A DNA stretch of 64,000 bases from Cellulophaga sp. BC115SP. GTDB lineage: Bacteria > Bacteroidota > Bacteroidia > Cytophagales > Spirosomataceae. The number at the start of each line of letters is the position of its first letter. The first letter of the stretch is position 1. The translations under genes and the position numbers were made by a program. This document shows positions 38,623 to 49,210 of this stretch, one piece after another. The stretch spans positions 62,001 through 126,000 of the forward strand of contig NZ_JAAALB010000011.1 of assembly GCF_009905545.1 (NCBI RefSeq). The letters are read 5' to 3'. Under the pieces are notes generated by a model, which was not told the DNA's origin, made no database searches, and worked only from the letters and a program-made list of their open reading frames with translations.

Positions 38623-39617
38623 GATATTTTATTTAGTTATTAGTTATTGGAATTTTAGATTTAAAGAATGTAATATATAAAATCTGTGTTTTGAAAATTA
38701 TCAATAGATGCTAATTAATGAACATCCATTTGTCCTATTAGGTTCTTGTAAATTTAGGTGACTTTTGGAATAAACGAGTTTTTTGAAGTCTCCAAATGTT
38801 AAAAATGCATTTGAACTAACCGCAAGATTATTCCTTTTCCTAGTAAAGTAAAAATACATTACAAGCGCTATTTTTTTGCACATCAATCCTTATAAAAACA
38901 AAAATTAATACAAACATATTGCACCTGTAGAGTATGGCAGTTGCTATCGATGGAGCTGGCATTCGGTTTTCAAGAAGAAAACAACGGGTGTTTTCAGCTT
39001 ATTTTATATAGCTTCTTGCTGCATGATTCCCAAATTAAATATCAATAAAAATAGCCTTCGAGTCTTCATAAACTAAGTTAAGAATCTTTGGAGAATCTAC
39101 TTGAGAATATTTGTACAAAAAGTAAAACTTTTACACGTAATAAAGTTGAGCCAATTGATATATTTAGAGAAAAAAGCAAACACAATACAATACAACCACC
39201 TAATTATCAATACTTTAATATGCATCTCAAAATATACTACCTTAATTTCATCCTAATTTGCCCACGCGCCAATACCAGCTTAACAACAACATAGAAGAAA
39301 TTTTATATCAACTCAAAAACGTGACTATATTTCAAATTAACAGCTAAAATCTGTAGGTAAAGCCACTAAAATGAATTTAGGACTAATCTAATGTTTACCA
39401 TGAAAATTAATGAATAAAGCAAATAAAAATTAGATATATTCAAGAAAATATATACCTAAACCGTCTATTCTCTAAAAAATTTTTAATTCGAACTTCGTTT
39501 TCATAAATTTGTCAGACAACTTCTTCTCAAAAAAACTAGTATCTATTTTGTAGAAAAAGTTGGTTTAACCAAAAATTACTCACGGATTAATACTATAATA
39601 ACTGTAAATAATTCAAC
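38623..39617. promoter_or_regulatory. 995-bp AT-rich gap between the two divergent aconitase genes
   Basis: No convincing gene was found; short ORFs here lack start context and protein-like composition. A TAAATTTG (-7-like) box lies at 39504-39511, about 107 bp before acnB. A slightly less AT-rich patch near 38935-39020 could encode a 25-residue peptide (MAVAIDGAGIRFSRRKQ...) on the + strand, but nothing supports it. The length suggests elaborate control of both genes or remains of a lost gene. Confidence 0.4.
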
Positions 39618-42389
39618 ATGAACTTTTATAACGATTACCTTAAGGAAATTGAGGAAAGAAAAACACAGGGACTTCATCCTAAGCCAATTGATAGTGCAGA
39701 ATTGGTAAGCGAAATCATTGAACAAATCAAAGATTTGAGCAACGAGCACCGTGCTGATTCACTTCAGTTTTTTATATATAACACATTGCCAGGAACAACT
39801 CCTGCAGCAGGTGTAAAGGCTAAGTTTTTAAAAGAGATTATACTTGGTCAGTCTGTTGTAGAAGAAATCACTCCTCTATTTGCTTTCGAATTGTTGTCAC
39901 ACATGAAAGGTGGTCCATCAATCGAAGTATTGTTAGACTTAGCTTTGGGAGAGGACGCATCCATCGCAACTCAAGCAGGAGAAGTATTGAAAACACAAGT
40001 TTTCTTGTACGATGCAGATTTGAAGCGCTTGAAAGATGCGTTTGAAAGTGGTAACACAACAGCGAAAAATATCATTGAAAGCTATGCTAAAGCAGAGTTT
40101 TTCACAAAACTTCCTGATGTACCTGAAGAAATTAAAGTAGTAACATTTATTGCAGGTGAAGGAGATATTTCAACAGATTTACTTTCTCCAGGTAACCAAG
40201 CTCACTCTCGTTCTGACCGTGAATTGCACGGAAAATGTATGATTTCTCCTGCTGCTCAGGCTGAAATCGAGGCATTGAAAGCGCAACACCCAGACAAATC
40301 GGTAATGTTGATTGCTGAAAAAGGAACAATGGGTGTAGGTTCTTCAAGAATGTCAGGTGTAAACAACGTGGCACTTTGGACAGGTAAACAAGCTAGTCCT
40401 TATGTTCCATTTGTAAACTTTGCTCCAATTGTTGGTGGTACAAACGGTATCTCTCCTATCTTCTTGACTACGGTTGACGTAACTGGTGGTATCGGTATCG
40501 ACCTTAAAAACTGGGTGAAGAAAGTTGATGCTGACGGTAAAGTGGTTCGTGATGAAAACAACGAACCAATCCTTGAGCAAGCTTATTCTGTTGCTACAGG
40601 AACTGTTCTTACCATTAACACAAAAACAAAAAAATTATATAATGGCGACCAAGAGTTGATTGATATTTCAAGATCATTCACTCCGCAAAAAATGGAATTT
40701 ATCAAAGCAGGTGGTTCTTACGCTATCGTATTTGGTAAGAAAATCCAAACGTTTGCTTCTCAGCTATTAGGTATTGCAATTGCACCAGTTTTTGCTCCTT
40801 CTAAAGAAGTTTCAATCGAAGGTCAAGGTTTGACAGCTGTTGAAAAAATCTTCAACAGAAATGCTGTAGGCGTAACGCCAGGAAAAACTTTACATGCTGG
40901 TTCAGACGTACGTGTTACAGTAAACATCGTAGGTTCTCAAGATACTACAGGTTTGATGACGGCTCAAGAATTAGAGTCAATGGCGGCTACTACTATTTCT
41001 ACGATTGTAGATGGTGCTTATCAGTCAGGTTGTCACACGGCATCTGTTTGGGACAAAAAAGCGCAAGCTAACATTCCAAAATTGATGAAATTCATGAACG
41101 AGTTTGGTTTGATTACTGCTCGTGACCCTAAAGGTGTATATCACTCAATGACTGACGTAATTCACAAAGTATTGAATGATATTACTGTAGACGACTGGGC
41201 AATCATCATCGGTGGTGACTCACACACACGTATGTCAAAAGGTGTTGCATTTGGTGCTGACTCAGGTACAGTTGCATTGGCATTGGCTACGGGTGAGGCT
41301 TCTATGCCAATTCCTGATTCTGTAAAAGTTACTTTCAAAGGTAGCATGAAAGAATACATGGACTTCCGTGACGTGGTACACGCTACACAAGCTCAAATGT
41401 TGCAGCAATTTGGTGGTGAAAACGTATTCCAAGGAAGAATCATTGAAGTACATATCGGTACATTGACTGCTGACCAAGCCTTCACATTTACAGACTGGTC
41501 TGCTGAAATGAAAGCTAAAGCATCTATCTGTATTTCTGAAGATGCTACGTTAATCGAGTCATTGGAAATTGCGAAAAGCAGAATCCAGATTATGATTGAC
41601 AAAGGCATGGACAACAAAAACCAAGTGCTTCAAGGATTGATTGATAAAGCAAATAAGAGAATTGCTGAAATTCAATCTGGCGAAAAACCAGCACTTAGAC
41701 CAGATGCTAATGCAAAATATTACGCAGAAGTAGTCGTTGACTTAGACCAAATCGCTGAGCCAATGATTGCCGATCCAGACGTAAACAATGCTGACGTTTC
41801 AAAAAGATATACACACGATACTATCAGACCGTTATCTTACTATGGTGGCGACAAAAAAGTTGACCTTGGTTTCATCGGTTCTTGTATGGTTCACAAAGGC
41901 GATATGAAAATTTTGGCTCAAATGTTGAAAAACATTGAAGCTCAAAACGGTAAAGTTGAATTCCAAGCACCTCTTGTAGTGGCTCCTCCAACTTACAATA
42001 TCGTAGATGAATTGAAAGCTGAAGGCGACTGGGAAGTGTTACAAAAATACTCAGGGTTTGAGTTTGACGACAACGCCCCTAAAGCAGCAGCTCGTACTTC
42101 TTACGAAAAAATGTTGTACTTAGAGCGTCCGGGCTGTAACCTTTGTATGGGTAACCAAGAAAAAGCCGCTAAAGGTGATACTGTAATGGCAACATCTACA
42201 CGTTTGTTCCAAGGACGTGTTGTGGAAGATACAGACACTAAAAAAGGTGAATCTTTGCTATCATCTACGCCAGTAGTAGTACTTTCGACAGTTTTGGGTA
42301 GAACTCCAACTATCGAAGAGTATGTAAAAGCGGTAGAGGGTATCAATTTGACTAAATTCTCTCCATCACACATCAAGTTGGTGAAATAA
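39618..42389 (+). CDS. acnB: bifunctional aconitate hydratase 2 / 2-methylisocitrate dehydratase (AcnB)
   Basis: The 923-residue protein starts with an alpha-helical HEAT-like domain and the swivel domain, the domain order specific to AcnB. Cluster ligands are C756 (GFIGSCMVHKGD), C840 and C843 (RPGCNLCMGNQ). It is longer than the E. coli protein (865), as in other Bacteroidota. It works in the TCA cycle and possibly in the methylcitrate cycle. It lies divergent to the AcnA-type gene and ends in a strong terminator before topA. Confidence 0.95.
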   Translation: MNFYNDYLKEIEERKTQGLHPKPIDSAELVSEIIEQIKDLSNEHRADSLQFFIYNTLPGTTPAAGVKAKFLKEIILGQSVVEEITPLFAFELLSHMKGGPSIEVLLDLALGEDASIATQAGEVLKTQVFLYDADLKRLKDAFESGNTTAKNIIESYAKAEFFTKLPDVPEEIKVVTFIAGEGDISTDLLSPGNQAHSRSDRELHGKCMISPAAQAEIEALKAQHPDKSVMLIAEKGTMGVGSSRMSGVNNVALWTGKQASPYVPFVNFAPIVGGTNGISPIFLTTVDVTGGIGIDLKNWVKKVDADGKVVRDENNEPILEQAYSVATGTVLTINTKTKKLYNGDQELIDISRSFTPQKMEFIKAGGSYAIVFGKKIQTFASQLLGIAIAPVFAPSKEVSIEGQGLTAVEKIFNRNAVGVTPGKTLHAGSDVRVTVNIVGSQDTTGLMTAQELESMAATTISTIVDGAYQSGCHTASVWDKKAQANIPKLMKFMNEFGLITARDPKGVYHSMTDVIHKVLNDITVDDWAIIIGGDSHTRMSKGVAFGADSGTVALALATGEASMPIPDSVKVTFKGSMKEYMDFRDVVHATQAQMLQQFGGENVFQGRIIEVHIGTLTADQAFTFTDWSAEMKAKASICISEDATLIESLEIAKSRIQIMIDKGMDNKNQVLQGLIDKANKRIAEIQSGEKPALRPDANAKYYAEVVVDLDQIAEPMIADPDVNNADVSKRYTHDTIRPLSYYGGDKKVDLGFIGSCMVHKGDMKILAQMLKNIEAQNGKVEFQAPLVVAPPTYNIVDELKAEGDWEVLQKYSGFEFDDNAPKAAARTSYEKMLYLERPGCNLCMGNQEKAAKGDTVMATSTRLFQGRVVEDTDTKKGESLLSSTPVVVLSTVLGRTPTIEEYVKAVEGINLTKFSPSHIKLVK

Positions 42390-42406
42390 GAGTCAAATAC
42401 ATATAT

Positions 42407-42437
42407 AAAAGCCTGAGCACACACTCAGGCTTTTTTT
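42407..42437 (+). terminator. intrinsic terminator of acnB
   Basis: AAAAGCCTGAG and CTCAGGCTTTT pair perfectly around CACACA, with a T-run. The remaining ~295 bp before topA hold no gene; TATATTTG at 42601-42608 is a possible -7 box. Confidence 0.92.
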
Positions 42438-42731
42438 ATGGTCAATAAAAGCAAAACAAATGGAGTTTGTTAGATGTTTATTTAAACAAATGATCAATTT
42501 TGAGTTATTTATACATCATTTTTATAGCAAATAAGTAACCGAATTCGTCAATTTTATGACTGTTATCAAAAAAATGGACTACATTTTGAAATGAAGTTTA
42601 TATATTTGGCAAAATATAAAAGGTAGTGGCCTTTTATCAACCAAGAGGGCACTAGTATCAATAGATTTGTGCTTTAACGAATAAAATCTGTAAATGATTT
42701 CGGTTGTTTACTCCACCAATCAAAATAATTA

Positions 42732-45215
42732 ATGTCAAAAAACTTAGTAATAGTAGAGTCTCCTGCCAAAGCAAAAACCATTGAAGGCTACTTAGGAAAA
42801 GATTTCACCGTGAGATCTTCCTTTGGTCACGTGCGTGATTTGCCAGATAAAGGAATGGCTATTGATATTGAAAATGGGTTCAAACCTACTTATGAAGTAT
42901 CTCCAGATAAAGTCAAGGTTGTCAACGAATTAAAGAGCATAGCAAAATCATCTGAAGAGGTGTGGCTAGCAACCGATGATGACCGTGAAGGAGAATCTAT
43001 TTCATGGCACTTGAAAGAAGCCCTTGGATTGGCAGATAACACAAAACGTATTGTTTTCCGTGAAATCACTAAAAAGGCCATTCAAAATGCGATCCAAAAT
43101 CCACGTACAATTGACATGGATTTGGTAAACGCCCAACAAGCACGTCGTTTACTCGACCGTTTGATTGGTTTTGAACTTTCGCCAGTACTTTGGTCTAAAG
43201 TAAAGAAAGGTCTATCGGCTGGTCGTGTACAATCCGTCGCTGTAAGAATTATTGTAGAACGTGAACGTGAAATTGAAAACTTCAAAACAAAGTCTTCTTT
43301 CAAAATCGTAGCGCAGTTCTTATTAGAAGGAAATAAAATTTTACAGGCTGAGCTTCCTAAGAATTTTGAAACAGCGGGTGCCGCTAAAGAATTCTTGGAA
43401 AAATGTTTAGGTGCGACTTTCAAAATTAAATCGCTCGAAACCAAACCTGCCAAAAAATCTCCTTCGCCTCCTTTTACGACCTCAACGCTTCAGCAGGAAG
43501 CTTCTCGTAAGTTGGGATACTCAGTAGCATCGACCATGATGTATGCGCAAAAATTATACGAAGCTGGTAAGATTTCGTATATGCGTACTGACTCAACAAG
43601 CCTTTCAGAAGAAGCGATTGAAAAAGCCAAAAATGCGATTACAGACCAGTTTGGTGCTCAGTATGTCCAAACTCGCCAATACAAAACCAAAAACGAATCT
43701 GCTCAAGAAGCGCACGAAGCCATTCGTCCGACCGATTTCTCGGTTACTTCTGCTGGTGCAGACCTCCGTGAGAAACGCTTGTATGAGTTAATCTGGAAAC
43801 GTTCTATTGCATCCCAAATGGCTGATGCTCAACTTGAACGTACTACAGCAACCATTGGTATCTCCAGTACTTCTGAGGAGTTAATCGCACAAGGTGAGGT
43901 TATCAAGTTTGATGGTTTCTTGGCAGTATATCTTGAAAGTAGTGACGAAGAAGAGGATGAAGAAAATTCAAAAATGCTTCCTCCTTTGAATATTGGACAA
44001 ATATTGAATTTGGACAATATGAAGGCTACCGAGAAATTTACGCGTCCTTCAGCAAGATATACCGAAGCTAGTTTAGTAAAAGCCCTTGAAGAAAGAGGTA
44101 TTGGTCGTCCTTCTACCTACGCTCCTACCATCTCGACTATTATTAAAAGAGAATACGTGGTCAAAGAAGACCGCCCTGGTAAAGAACGTACTTTCAAAGA
44201 AATGGTTTTAAAGAATGAAACTATTTCGGAAAAAGAAGGTAAAGAAACCTATGGTACCGAAAAGGGTAAACTTTTCCCTACTTCTGTTGGTATGGTTGTG
44301 AATGATTTCTTAGTCAATAATTTCAGCGAAGTAGTAGACTTTAAGTTTACTGCCGAAATGGAAAATGAGTTTGACGAAATTGCTCATGGCAAAATGGGAT
44401 GGTCTGATATGATTGATAATTTTTATCAGGGATTCCATAAAACCATTGAGGAAAGTAAAAGTGCCGAAAGAAGCTCTTCAGGCTCAACTCGTGAGCTAGG
44501 TATTGACCCAAATTCTGGTAAAACTATCTCTGTTAGATTAGGAAAATATGGTCCTTATGTACAGCTAGGAGATACGAAAGATGAAGAAAAGCCAATTTTT
44601 GTCAATTTACCAAAAGACAAATTGATTTCGTCTATTACTTTAGAAGAGGCTTTAGAATTATTTGAAAAACCAAGACTTCCTCGTGAGGTTGGTTTCTTCG
44701 AGGATAAACCTGTGATCATCGGTGCAGGCAAACTAGGTCCTTATGTAAAGCATGATGACAAATATGTTAGTTTGGAAGCAACTGACGACCCTTTCACTAT
44801 TGAAGAAGCTCGTGCTATAGAATTAATTCAGGCAAAACGTTTGGCAGATGCTGGCGATGCGCTAGGAGAATTTGAAGGTAGCTCAATCACTACTGGTAAA
44901 GGAAGATTTGGCCCTTATGTAAAACATGATGGTAAATATTTTTCACTTGCCAAAACTGATTCACTTACCACTATTACCTTAGAAAGAGCCATCGAAATTA
45001 TTCAGGCAAAACGTAATCAGGAAGCTAATAAATACATTAAAGAATTCCCTGAAAACGAAACCATTAAGGTTGTAAATGGAGTCTATGGTCCATATATTCA
45101 AATTGGAAAGCGTAATGTGAAAATTCCAAAGGATATGGTCGCAGCAGATTTAACACTTGAAGATTGTATTCGTTTAGGTGAAGAAGCGCCAGCTCCGAAA
45201 GGAAAGAAAAAATAG
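42732..45215 (+). CDS. topA: DNA topoisomerase I
   Basis: The 827-residue type IA enzyme relaxes negative supercoils. The TOPRIM domain comes first (NLVIVESPAKAKTIEGYLG; ATDDDREGE with the metal-binding Asp residues). The active-site tyrosine is Y283 in ISYMRTDSTSLS. The C-terminus carries four repeated beta units with the core GPYV (GKYGPYVQLG, GKLGPYVKHD, GRFGPYVKHD, GVYGPYIQIG) in place of the Cys4 zinc fingers of E. coli TopA; no Cys pairs are seen. This repeat type is normal in Bacteroidota. The gene has its own terminators on both sides. Confidence 0.97.
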   Translation: MSKNLVIVESPAKAKTIEGYLGKDFTVRSSFGHVRDLPDKGMAIDIENGFKPTYEVSPDKVKVVNELKSIAKSSEEVWLATDDDREGESISWHLKEALGLADNTKRIVFREITKKAIQNAIQNPRTIDMDLVNAQQARRLLDRLIGFELSPVLWSKVKKGLSAGRVQSVAVRIIVEREREIENFKTKSSFKIVAQFLLEGNKILQAELPKNFETAGAAKEFLEKCLGATFKIKSLETKPAKKSPSPPFTTSTLQQEASRKLGYSVASTMMYAQKLYEAGKISYMRTDSTSLSEEAIEKAKNAITDQFGAQYVQTRQYKTKNESAQEAHEAIRPTDFSVTSAGADLREKRLYELIWKRSIASQMADAQLERTTATIGISSTSEELIAQGEVIKFDGFLAVYLESSDEEEDEENSKMLPPLNIGQILNLDNMKATEKFTRPSARYTEASLVKALEERGIGRPSTYAPTISTIIKREYVVKEDRPGKERTFKEMVLKNETISEKEGKETYGTEKGKLFPTSVGMVVNDFLVNNFSEVVDFKFTAEMENEFDEIAHGKMGWSDMIDNFYQGFHKTIEESKSAERSSSGSTRELGIDPNSGKTISVRLGKYGPYVQLGDTKDEEKPIFVNLPKDKLISSITLEEALELFEKPRLPREVGFFEDKPVIIGAGKLGPYVKHDDKYVSLEATDDPFTIEEARAIELIQAKRLADAGDALGEFEGSSITTGKGRFGPYVKHDGKYFSLAKTDSLTTITLERAIEIIQAKRNQEANKYIKEFPENETIKVVNGVYGPYIQIGKRNVKIPKDMVAADLTLEDCIRLGEEAPAPKGKKK

Positions 45216-45243
45216 ATAGAGATTTTTCAAATTCAATCTCAAC

Positions 45244-45280
45244 AACAGCACAAAGTTTAATCTAACTTTGTGCTGTTTTG
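45244..45280 (+). terminator. intrinsic terminator of topA
   Basis: AACAGCACAAAGTT (45244-45257) pairs perfectly with AACTTTGTGCTGTT (45264-45277) around TAATCT, followed by TTG and TTTA. Confidence 0.9.
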
Positions 45281-45309
45281 TTTATTCATTAAATACATAA
45301 TCAAGCAAA

Positions 45310-46005
45310 ATGGCTAGAAAAAAGAAACTCGTCGTGCTTACTGGGGCAGGGATTTCTGCGGAAAGTGGTATTTCTACCTTTAGAGATTCAAATGGCTTAT
45401 GGGAAAATCATTCTATTGATGAGGTAGCAACCCCACAAGGCTGGCAAAAAAATCCTGGGCTGGTATTAGAGTTTTATAACCAGCGTCGAGCACAATTAGC
45501 AGAGGTTGTGCCTAATCAAGGTCATACGATTCTGAAAGATTTTGAAAAGTATTTTGATGTAACCATTATTACGCAAAATGTAGATAACCTTCACGAAAGA
45601 GCTGGATCAAACGATATTATTCATTTACACGGAGAATTGACCAAAGCGAGAAGTTCGGTATCGGCATCTATGGTATATGAAATCGGTACGAAACCAATCA
45701 AATTAGGGGATAAATGCAAGAAAGGCTCACAACTTCGCCCGCATATTGTATGGTTTGGCGAGTCGGTACCAATGATTGAAATTGCCTCTGAAATGACCGC
45801 TATGGCCGATATTCTCATTATTGTAGGCACATCGATGCAAGTATATCCAGCAGCAGGGTTGATTGACTGCGTAGGCAAAAATGTACCAATTTATATTATT
45901 GACCCCAACAAGCCTAATGTATCGTTGCGTTCTAATATGACCTTTATCGAAGAAATGGGTAGTGTGGGACTCAAACAGCTTTTTGACAAGCTCACCAAAA
46001 AATAA
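45310..46005 (+). CDS. cobB: sirtuin-type NAD-dependent protein deacylase without the usual zinc cysteines
   Basis: The 231 residues have the Rossmann NAD motif [20 protein letters not shown] (12-31), [12 protein letters not shown] and the catalytic H107 in HLHGE. Y56 and R59 in FYNQRRAQL match the Tyr/Arg pair that lets E. coli CobB and human Sirt5 accept succinyl or malonyl lysine. The zinc module normally has four Cys; only C136 remains, and SSVSA sits where a Cys pair is expected. The fold may hold without zinc. The gene lies between the topA terminator and a clear promoter for folD, so it is probably transcribed alone. Confidence 0.9.
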   Translation: MARKKKLVVLTGAGISAESGISTFRDSNGLWENHSIDEVATPQGWQKNPGLVLEFYNQRRAQLAEVVPNQGHTILKDFEKYFDVTIITQNVDNLHERAGSNDIIHLHGELTKARSSVSASMVYEIGTKPIKLGDKCKKGSQLRPHIVWFGESVPMIEIASEMTAMADILIIVGTSMQVYPAAGLIDCVGKNVPIYIIDPNKPNVSLRSNMTFIEEMGSVGLKQLFDKLTKK

Positions 46006-46007
46006 AA

Positions 46008-46039
46008 TTTGTCCAAAGACAAACAATCCCGTATTTTTG
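46008..46039 (+). promoter_or_regulatory. promoter of folD (Bacteroidota consensus)
   Basis: A TTTG -33 box (46008-46011), exactly 20 bp, then TATTTTTG (46032-46039) match the Bacteroidota consensus TTTG-N19-21-TAnnTTTG. The start codon lies 43 bp downstream. This is the best promoter seen in the window. Confidence 0.75.
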
Positions 46040-46082
46040 CGCTTTCAATTTTTACTCGAATACATCCCCCACAAGTCTAATC

Positions 46083-46964
46083 ATGCAAATCATCGACGGT
46101 AAAGCCGTAGCAGACGAAATAAAAAAAGAAATTGGTGCAGAAGTTGAAGCTATCAAAGCATCAGGAGGTAAAATTCCTCATTTGGTTGCTATTCTCGTTG
46201 GAAACAACGGTGCTTCAGAAACTTATGTAGCAAATAAGGTTAAATCTTGCGAAGAATTAGGCTTTAAATCTACTTTGTTGCGTTTTGACCCAACAATTTC
46301 GGAGGAAGAGCTTTTGGACGAGGTTCGCAAAATCAACCAAAATGATGACATGGATGGTTTGATTGTTCAGCTTCCACTTCCTGACCATATCAATCCAGAC
46401 AAAGTAATGGAAACAATCGACCCAAGAAAAGATGTTGATGGTTTCCACCCAATCAATATTGGTAGAATGGCTAAAGGATTGCCTGCTTACATTTCGGCTA
46501 CTCCTCAAGGCGTTCTTGATTTGTTGGAGCGTTACAACATCGAAACAGCAGGAAAACACTGTGTAGTAGTAGGTCGTAGTCAAATCGTTGGTTTACCAAT
46601 GACTATTTTGATGCAACGTAATACTAAAATTGGTAACTGTACTGTAACCATTACGCACTCAAGAACTAAAAATTTGGCTGAGGTATGTGCATCAGCAGAT
46701 ATTTTGATTGCGGCACTAGGTCGTCCAGAATTTATCACAGCTGACTACGTAAAAGAAGGTGCTGTAATCATCGACGTAGGTTTGACTCGCGTAGAAGATA
46801 GCTCAAAGAAAAGCGGTTTTGCCTTGAAAGGTGACGTTAAATTTGATGAAGTAGCACCAAAATGCTCATTCATCACTCCAGTACCAAAAGGTGTTGGTCC
46901 GATGACTATCGTTTCGCTTATGAAAAACACATTACTTTCTGCTAAAAAAGTAATTTATCAATAG
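46083..46964 (+). CDS. folD: methylenetetrahydrofolate dehydrogenase / methenyltetrahydrofolate cyclohydrolase
   Basis: This bifunctional 293-residue enzyme interconverts methylene-, methenyl- and formyl-tetrahydrofolate in the cytoplasm. The catalytic Y48 and K52 are in [26 protein letters not shown] and [14 protein letters not shown] are the substrate loops, and [17 protein letters not shown] is the dinucleotide site (Ile replaces the usual Val). The C-terminal [18 protein letters not shown] is the family signature; the Gly normally written PGGVGP is Lys-Gly here, a change often seen in Bacteroidota. It has its own promoter and is followed by a terminator-like repeat. Confidence 0.96.
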   Translation: MQIIDGKAVADEIKKEIGAEVEAIKASGGKIPHLVAILVGNNGASETYVANKVKSCEELGFKSTLLRFDPTISEEELLDEVRKINQNDDMDGLIVQLPLPDHINPDKVMETIDPRKDVDGFHPINIGRMAKGLPAYISATPQGVLDLLERYNIETAGKHCVVVGRSQIVGLPMTILMQRNTKIGNCTVTITHSRTKNLAEVCASADILIAALGRPEFITADYVKEGAVIIDVGLTRVEDSSKKSGFALKGDVKFDEVAPKCSFITPVPKGVGPMTIVSLMKNTLLSAKKVIYQ

Positions 46965-47032
46965 CATTTCAAACTCATTTAGTGAATTGAGATTGAGTGA
47001 ATAAGTGATTATTTTTAATATGAAATTTACTT

Positions 47033-47168
47033 GTAGATACGCAACGCTTTGCGTCTTAAGCTGAGTCAGATATAGCATAGTAGTATTTAAAAAGCGGTCG
47101 GAAAACAATTTCTGACCGCTTTTTTGATGAAAATTTAGAGAATAATCCCAATACTAAAATTCGGGATG
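47033..47168. repeat. second copy of the 136-bp GCGGTCG-hairpin repeat
   Basis: Read forward, it aligns along its length with the reverse complement of 25535-25670. Matching landmarks are GTAGAxACGCA, CTTAAGC, AAAAAGCGGTCG hairpin, GACCGCTTTTTTGAT, GAGAATAATCCCAAT and AAAATTCGGGATG. The hairpin (47089-47125) contains one G-T pair in place of G-C. It lies between folD and the esterase gene and may also end folD transcription. The following ~190 bp up to the esterase start show only a non-convincing open frame. Confidence 0.85.
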
Positions 47169-47360
47169 CCTCCTATTTCTTTTCTTCTACAACCCTTCTT
47201 TTTGCACACCATCATTTTTAAGACTTTTTACAGATTTTTACCAAAAGAATCCATTTTCGTAAAATTTCAAAAAATCTTGCGAGATGGCATTGCTTTTGTA
47301 GAGTTTTCTATAATTTCATGTCTTCAGGAGCCTTTACTCCTTGTCCTAAGTAGCTTATAA

Positions 47361-49049
47361 ATGAGACATATATACATTTATTCACTCCTATTCATCTACC
47401 TATTAGCCACCCATTCGGGAATGGCTCAGATAAAAATTCGCTATCCTGAAAGCAGATTTGTATTTCAACGAAATAATAACAATAGGGCTGATGTCCCTGT
47501 AGTATTACAATTTGATAAACCTGTCCAAAAAATTGAGATTCAAGCGATTGCTCGTTCGATGAATTCTCCACAAGGTACATCTACGGACTGGATTCCTGTT
47601 CAAAAACCTTCCCAATCCAATACTTGTTACACTAAAATTACCCTAGCGGGAGGTTGGTACGACTTAATTGTTAGGGCATTTGACGGTCTTAACTTTGTGG
47701 GTATAGACACGCTCAAAAGAGTAGGTGTTGGCGAAGTTTTTATTGTAGCAGGACAATCAAATGCCACAGGCGATAATGAACTTAGAAATCAAAATATATT
47801 TGGCCCCAGTGCTACCGACGATAGAGTCGAAACCATCAATTATTTCAATGGCGAAACCACTACTTATGGGGCAACAAAATATCCCTACCCCATCATCTCC
47901 CAAATAGATTCTACTTTTCGTTTGGCTCCCTTTGGTAACAGCGCATGGTGTTGGGGTGTGTTAGGGGATTCCTTGGCAAAAAAATTGAATGTGCCTATTC
48001 TCTTTTTTAATGCAGGTTGGTCAGGCTCAGGCATAAGTTCTTGGGTGTCGTCTGCCGAAGATAGTAGCGCCACTCCAAGTGAATTCATTACCTATCCGAG
48101 AGGCTTACCCTACGGAAACCTAAGAAGTTCCTTACGCTTTTACACAGCTCAGTTTGGTCTAAGAGCAATTCTGTGGCATCAGGGCGAAACCGATAATTTG
48201 TATCAAACCGACCGTGATACTTACGGAAAAAAACTAAAAAGACTTATCGAAAAATCAAGAGAGCACAGCAATGCCCCTAATTTAGCATGGGTAGTGGCTC
48301 GTGCTACAAGATTTAGAGGATTAAGTATTCAGTACTCCAGAGTTTGGCAGCCCGTTATTGATGCACAAAACGATGTACTTGGCATTAACGGGCAAGGACA
48401 GGCAAACTACCTATCTAATACCTTTATAGGACCTGCAACAGACTCATTGATTGGTCCTTCTATTCGAACGATTGATTCAGTTCATTTTCAAGGAAAGGGG
48501 ATTGTAAAACTGGCTCAAGCATGGAATACATATTTGGATAGTCACTTTTTTGAAGCGTCAACACCTATCCTTAGCACATCATTACCCGAAATTAATAGCG
48601 CTTGTGCGAGTATTACTAGTCTAAAATTTACGCTAACCAATCCTACAGTATATTCAGTATCTGAATGGAGTAATGACCCTTTTGCCAAACAGGTTTTTAG
48701 TAACAGTACTAGTATAAATTTATCTCAAAACCAGTTTGCTAGAGTCCGAGTGAAAGATATGCAGGATCGGGAATTGTTTAGTCCATTGCTATATACTCCC
48801 AACAATTTTGCGGGTTTATACCCTTTAGAGTCCACTCAATCGGGCTATTGGCACGACACAGGTATTTGGAGTTGTGGCAGAATCCCTACTGCGTTGGACG
48901 AAGTAACCATTTTGAAGAATCATGAAGTCGTTGTTGGAACAGGCTTGTCAGCACAGTTTAAGAAGCTTAATTTGTTAGGGAATTTATATCTTTTTGGCGA
49001 TACTCATTTGTTTTCAAATAAGGTAGTTCCCAAATCTGTGAAAGAGTAG
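47361..49049 (+). CDS. secreted SGNH/SASA-type carbohydrate esterase
   Basis: The 562-residue protein has a signal peptide (MRHIYIYSLLFIYLLATHSGMAQ). After an N-terminal beta domain (about 25-120) lies a SASA-type esterase domain with S133 in VAGQSNATGD, GWSGSGISSW, LWHQGETDN, and the D372-x-x-H375 pair in TIDSVHFQGKG. These are the Ser-Gly-Asn-His blocks of sialate O-acetylesterase and related polysaccharide esterases. The ~150-residue C-terminus is a beta-rich region ending in a GYWHDTGIWSCGRIPT stretch typical of Bacteroidota secreted proteins. It should remove acetyl groups from a glycan; the exact glycan is unknown. Confidence 0.85.
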   Translation: MRHIYIYSLLFIYLLATHSGMAQIKIRYPESRFVFQRNNNNRADVPVVLQFDKPVQKIEIQAIARSMNSPQGTSTDWIPVQKPSQSNTCYTKITLAGGWYDLIVRAFDGLNFVGIDTLKRVGVGEVFIVAGQSNATGDNELRNQNIFGPSATDDRVETINYFNGETTTYGATKYPYPIISQIDSTFRLAPFGNSAWCWGVLGDSLAKKLNVPILFFNAGWSGSGISSWVSSAEDSSATPSEFITYPRGLPYGNLRSSLRFYTAQFGLRAILWHQGETDNLYQTDRDTYGKKLKRLIEKSREHSNAPNLAWVVARATRFRGLSIQYSRVWQPVIDAQNDVLGINGQGQANYLSNTFIGPATDSLIGPSIRTIDSVHFQGKGIVKLAQAWNTYLDSHFFEASTPILSTSLPEINSACASITSLKFTLTNPTVYSVSEWSNDPFAKQVFSNSTSINLSQNQFARVRVKDMQDRELFSPLLYTPNNFAGLYPLESTQSGYWHDTGIWSCGRIPTALDEVTILKNHEVVVGTGLSAQFKKLNLLGNLYLFGDTHLFSNKVVPKSVKE

Positions 49050-49210
49050 AGATAAAGTTGTTCTTGGCAAATGTAAGCTATCTTTAAAGGTAAAATGTTA
49101 CATCCAAATATAATAAACTAGGTTCTTTCAATTTAAATATTTACTATGAGAACATTTAGAAGAGATATTAACTCTATGTTCTCATTCATACACTTGCATG
49201 TTTATACTTT

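Noticed and set aside
38701-38886. 61-residue minus-strand frame upstream of the AcnA-type gene
   Set aside because: No conserved motif; it lies in promoter-type DNA.
39088-39294. 68-residue frame between the aconitase genes
   Set aside because: It has no start context, is Asn/Ile-rich like random AT-rich DNA, and resembles no known protein.
47166-47360. 64-residue + strand frame ending just before the esterase start
   Set aside because: It starts inside or at the edge of the 136-bp repeat and has no recognisable domain; the esterase has its own signal peptide, so it is not an N-terminal extension.
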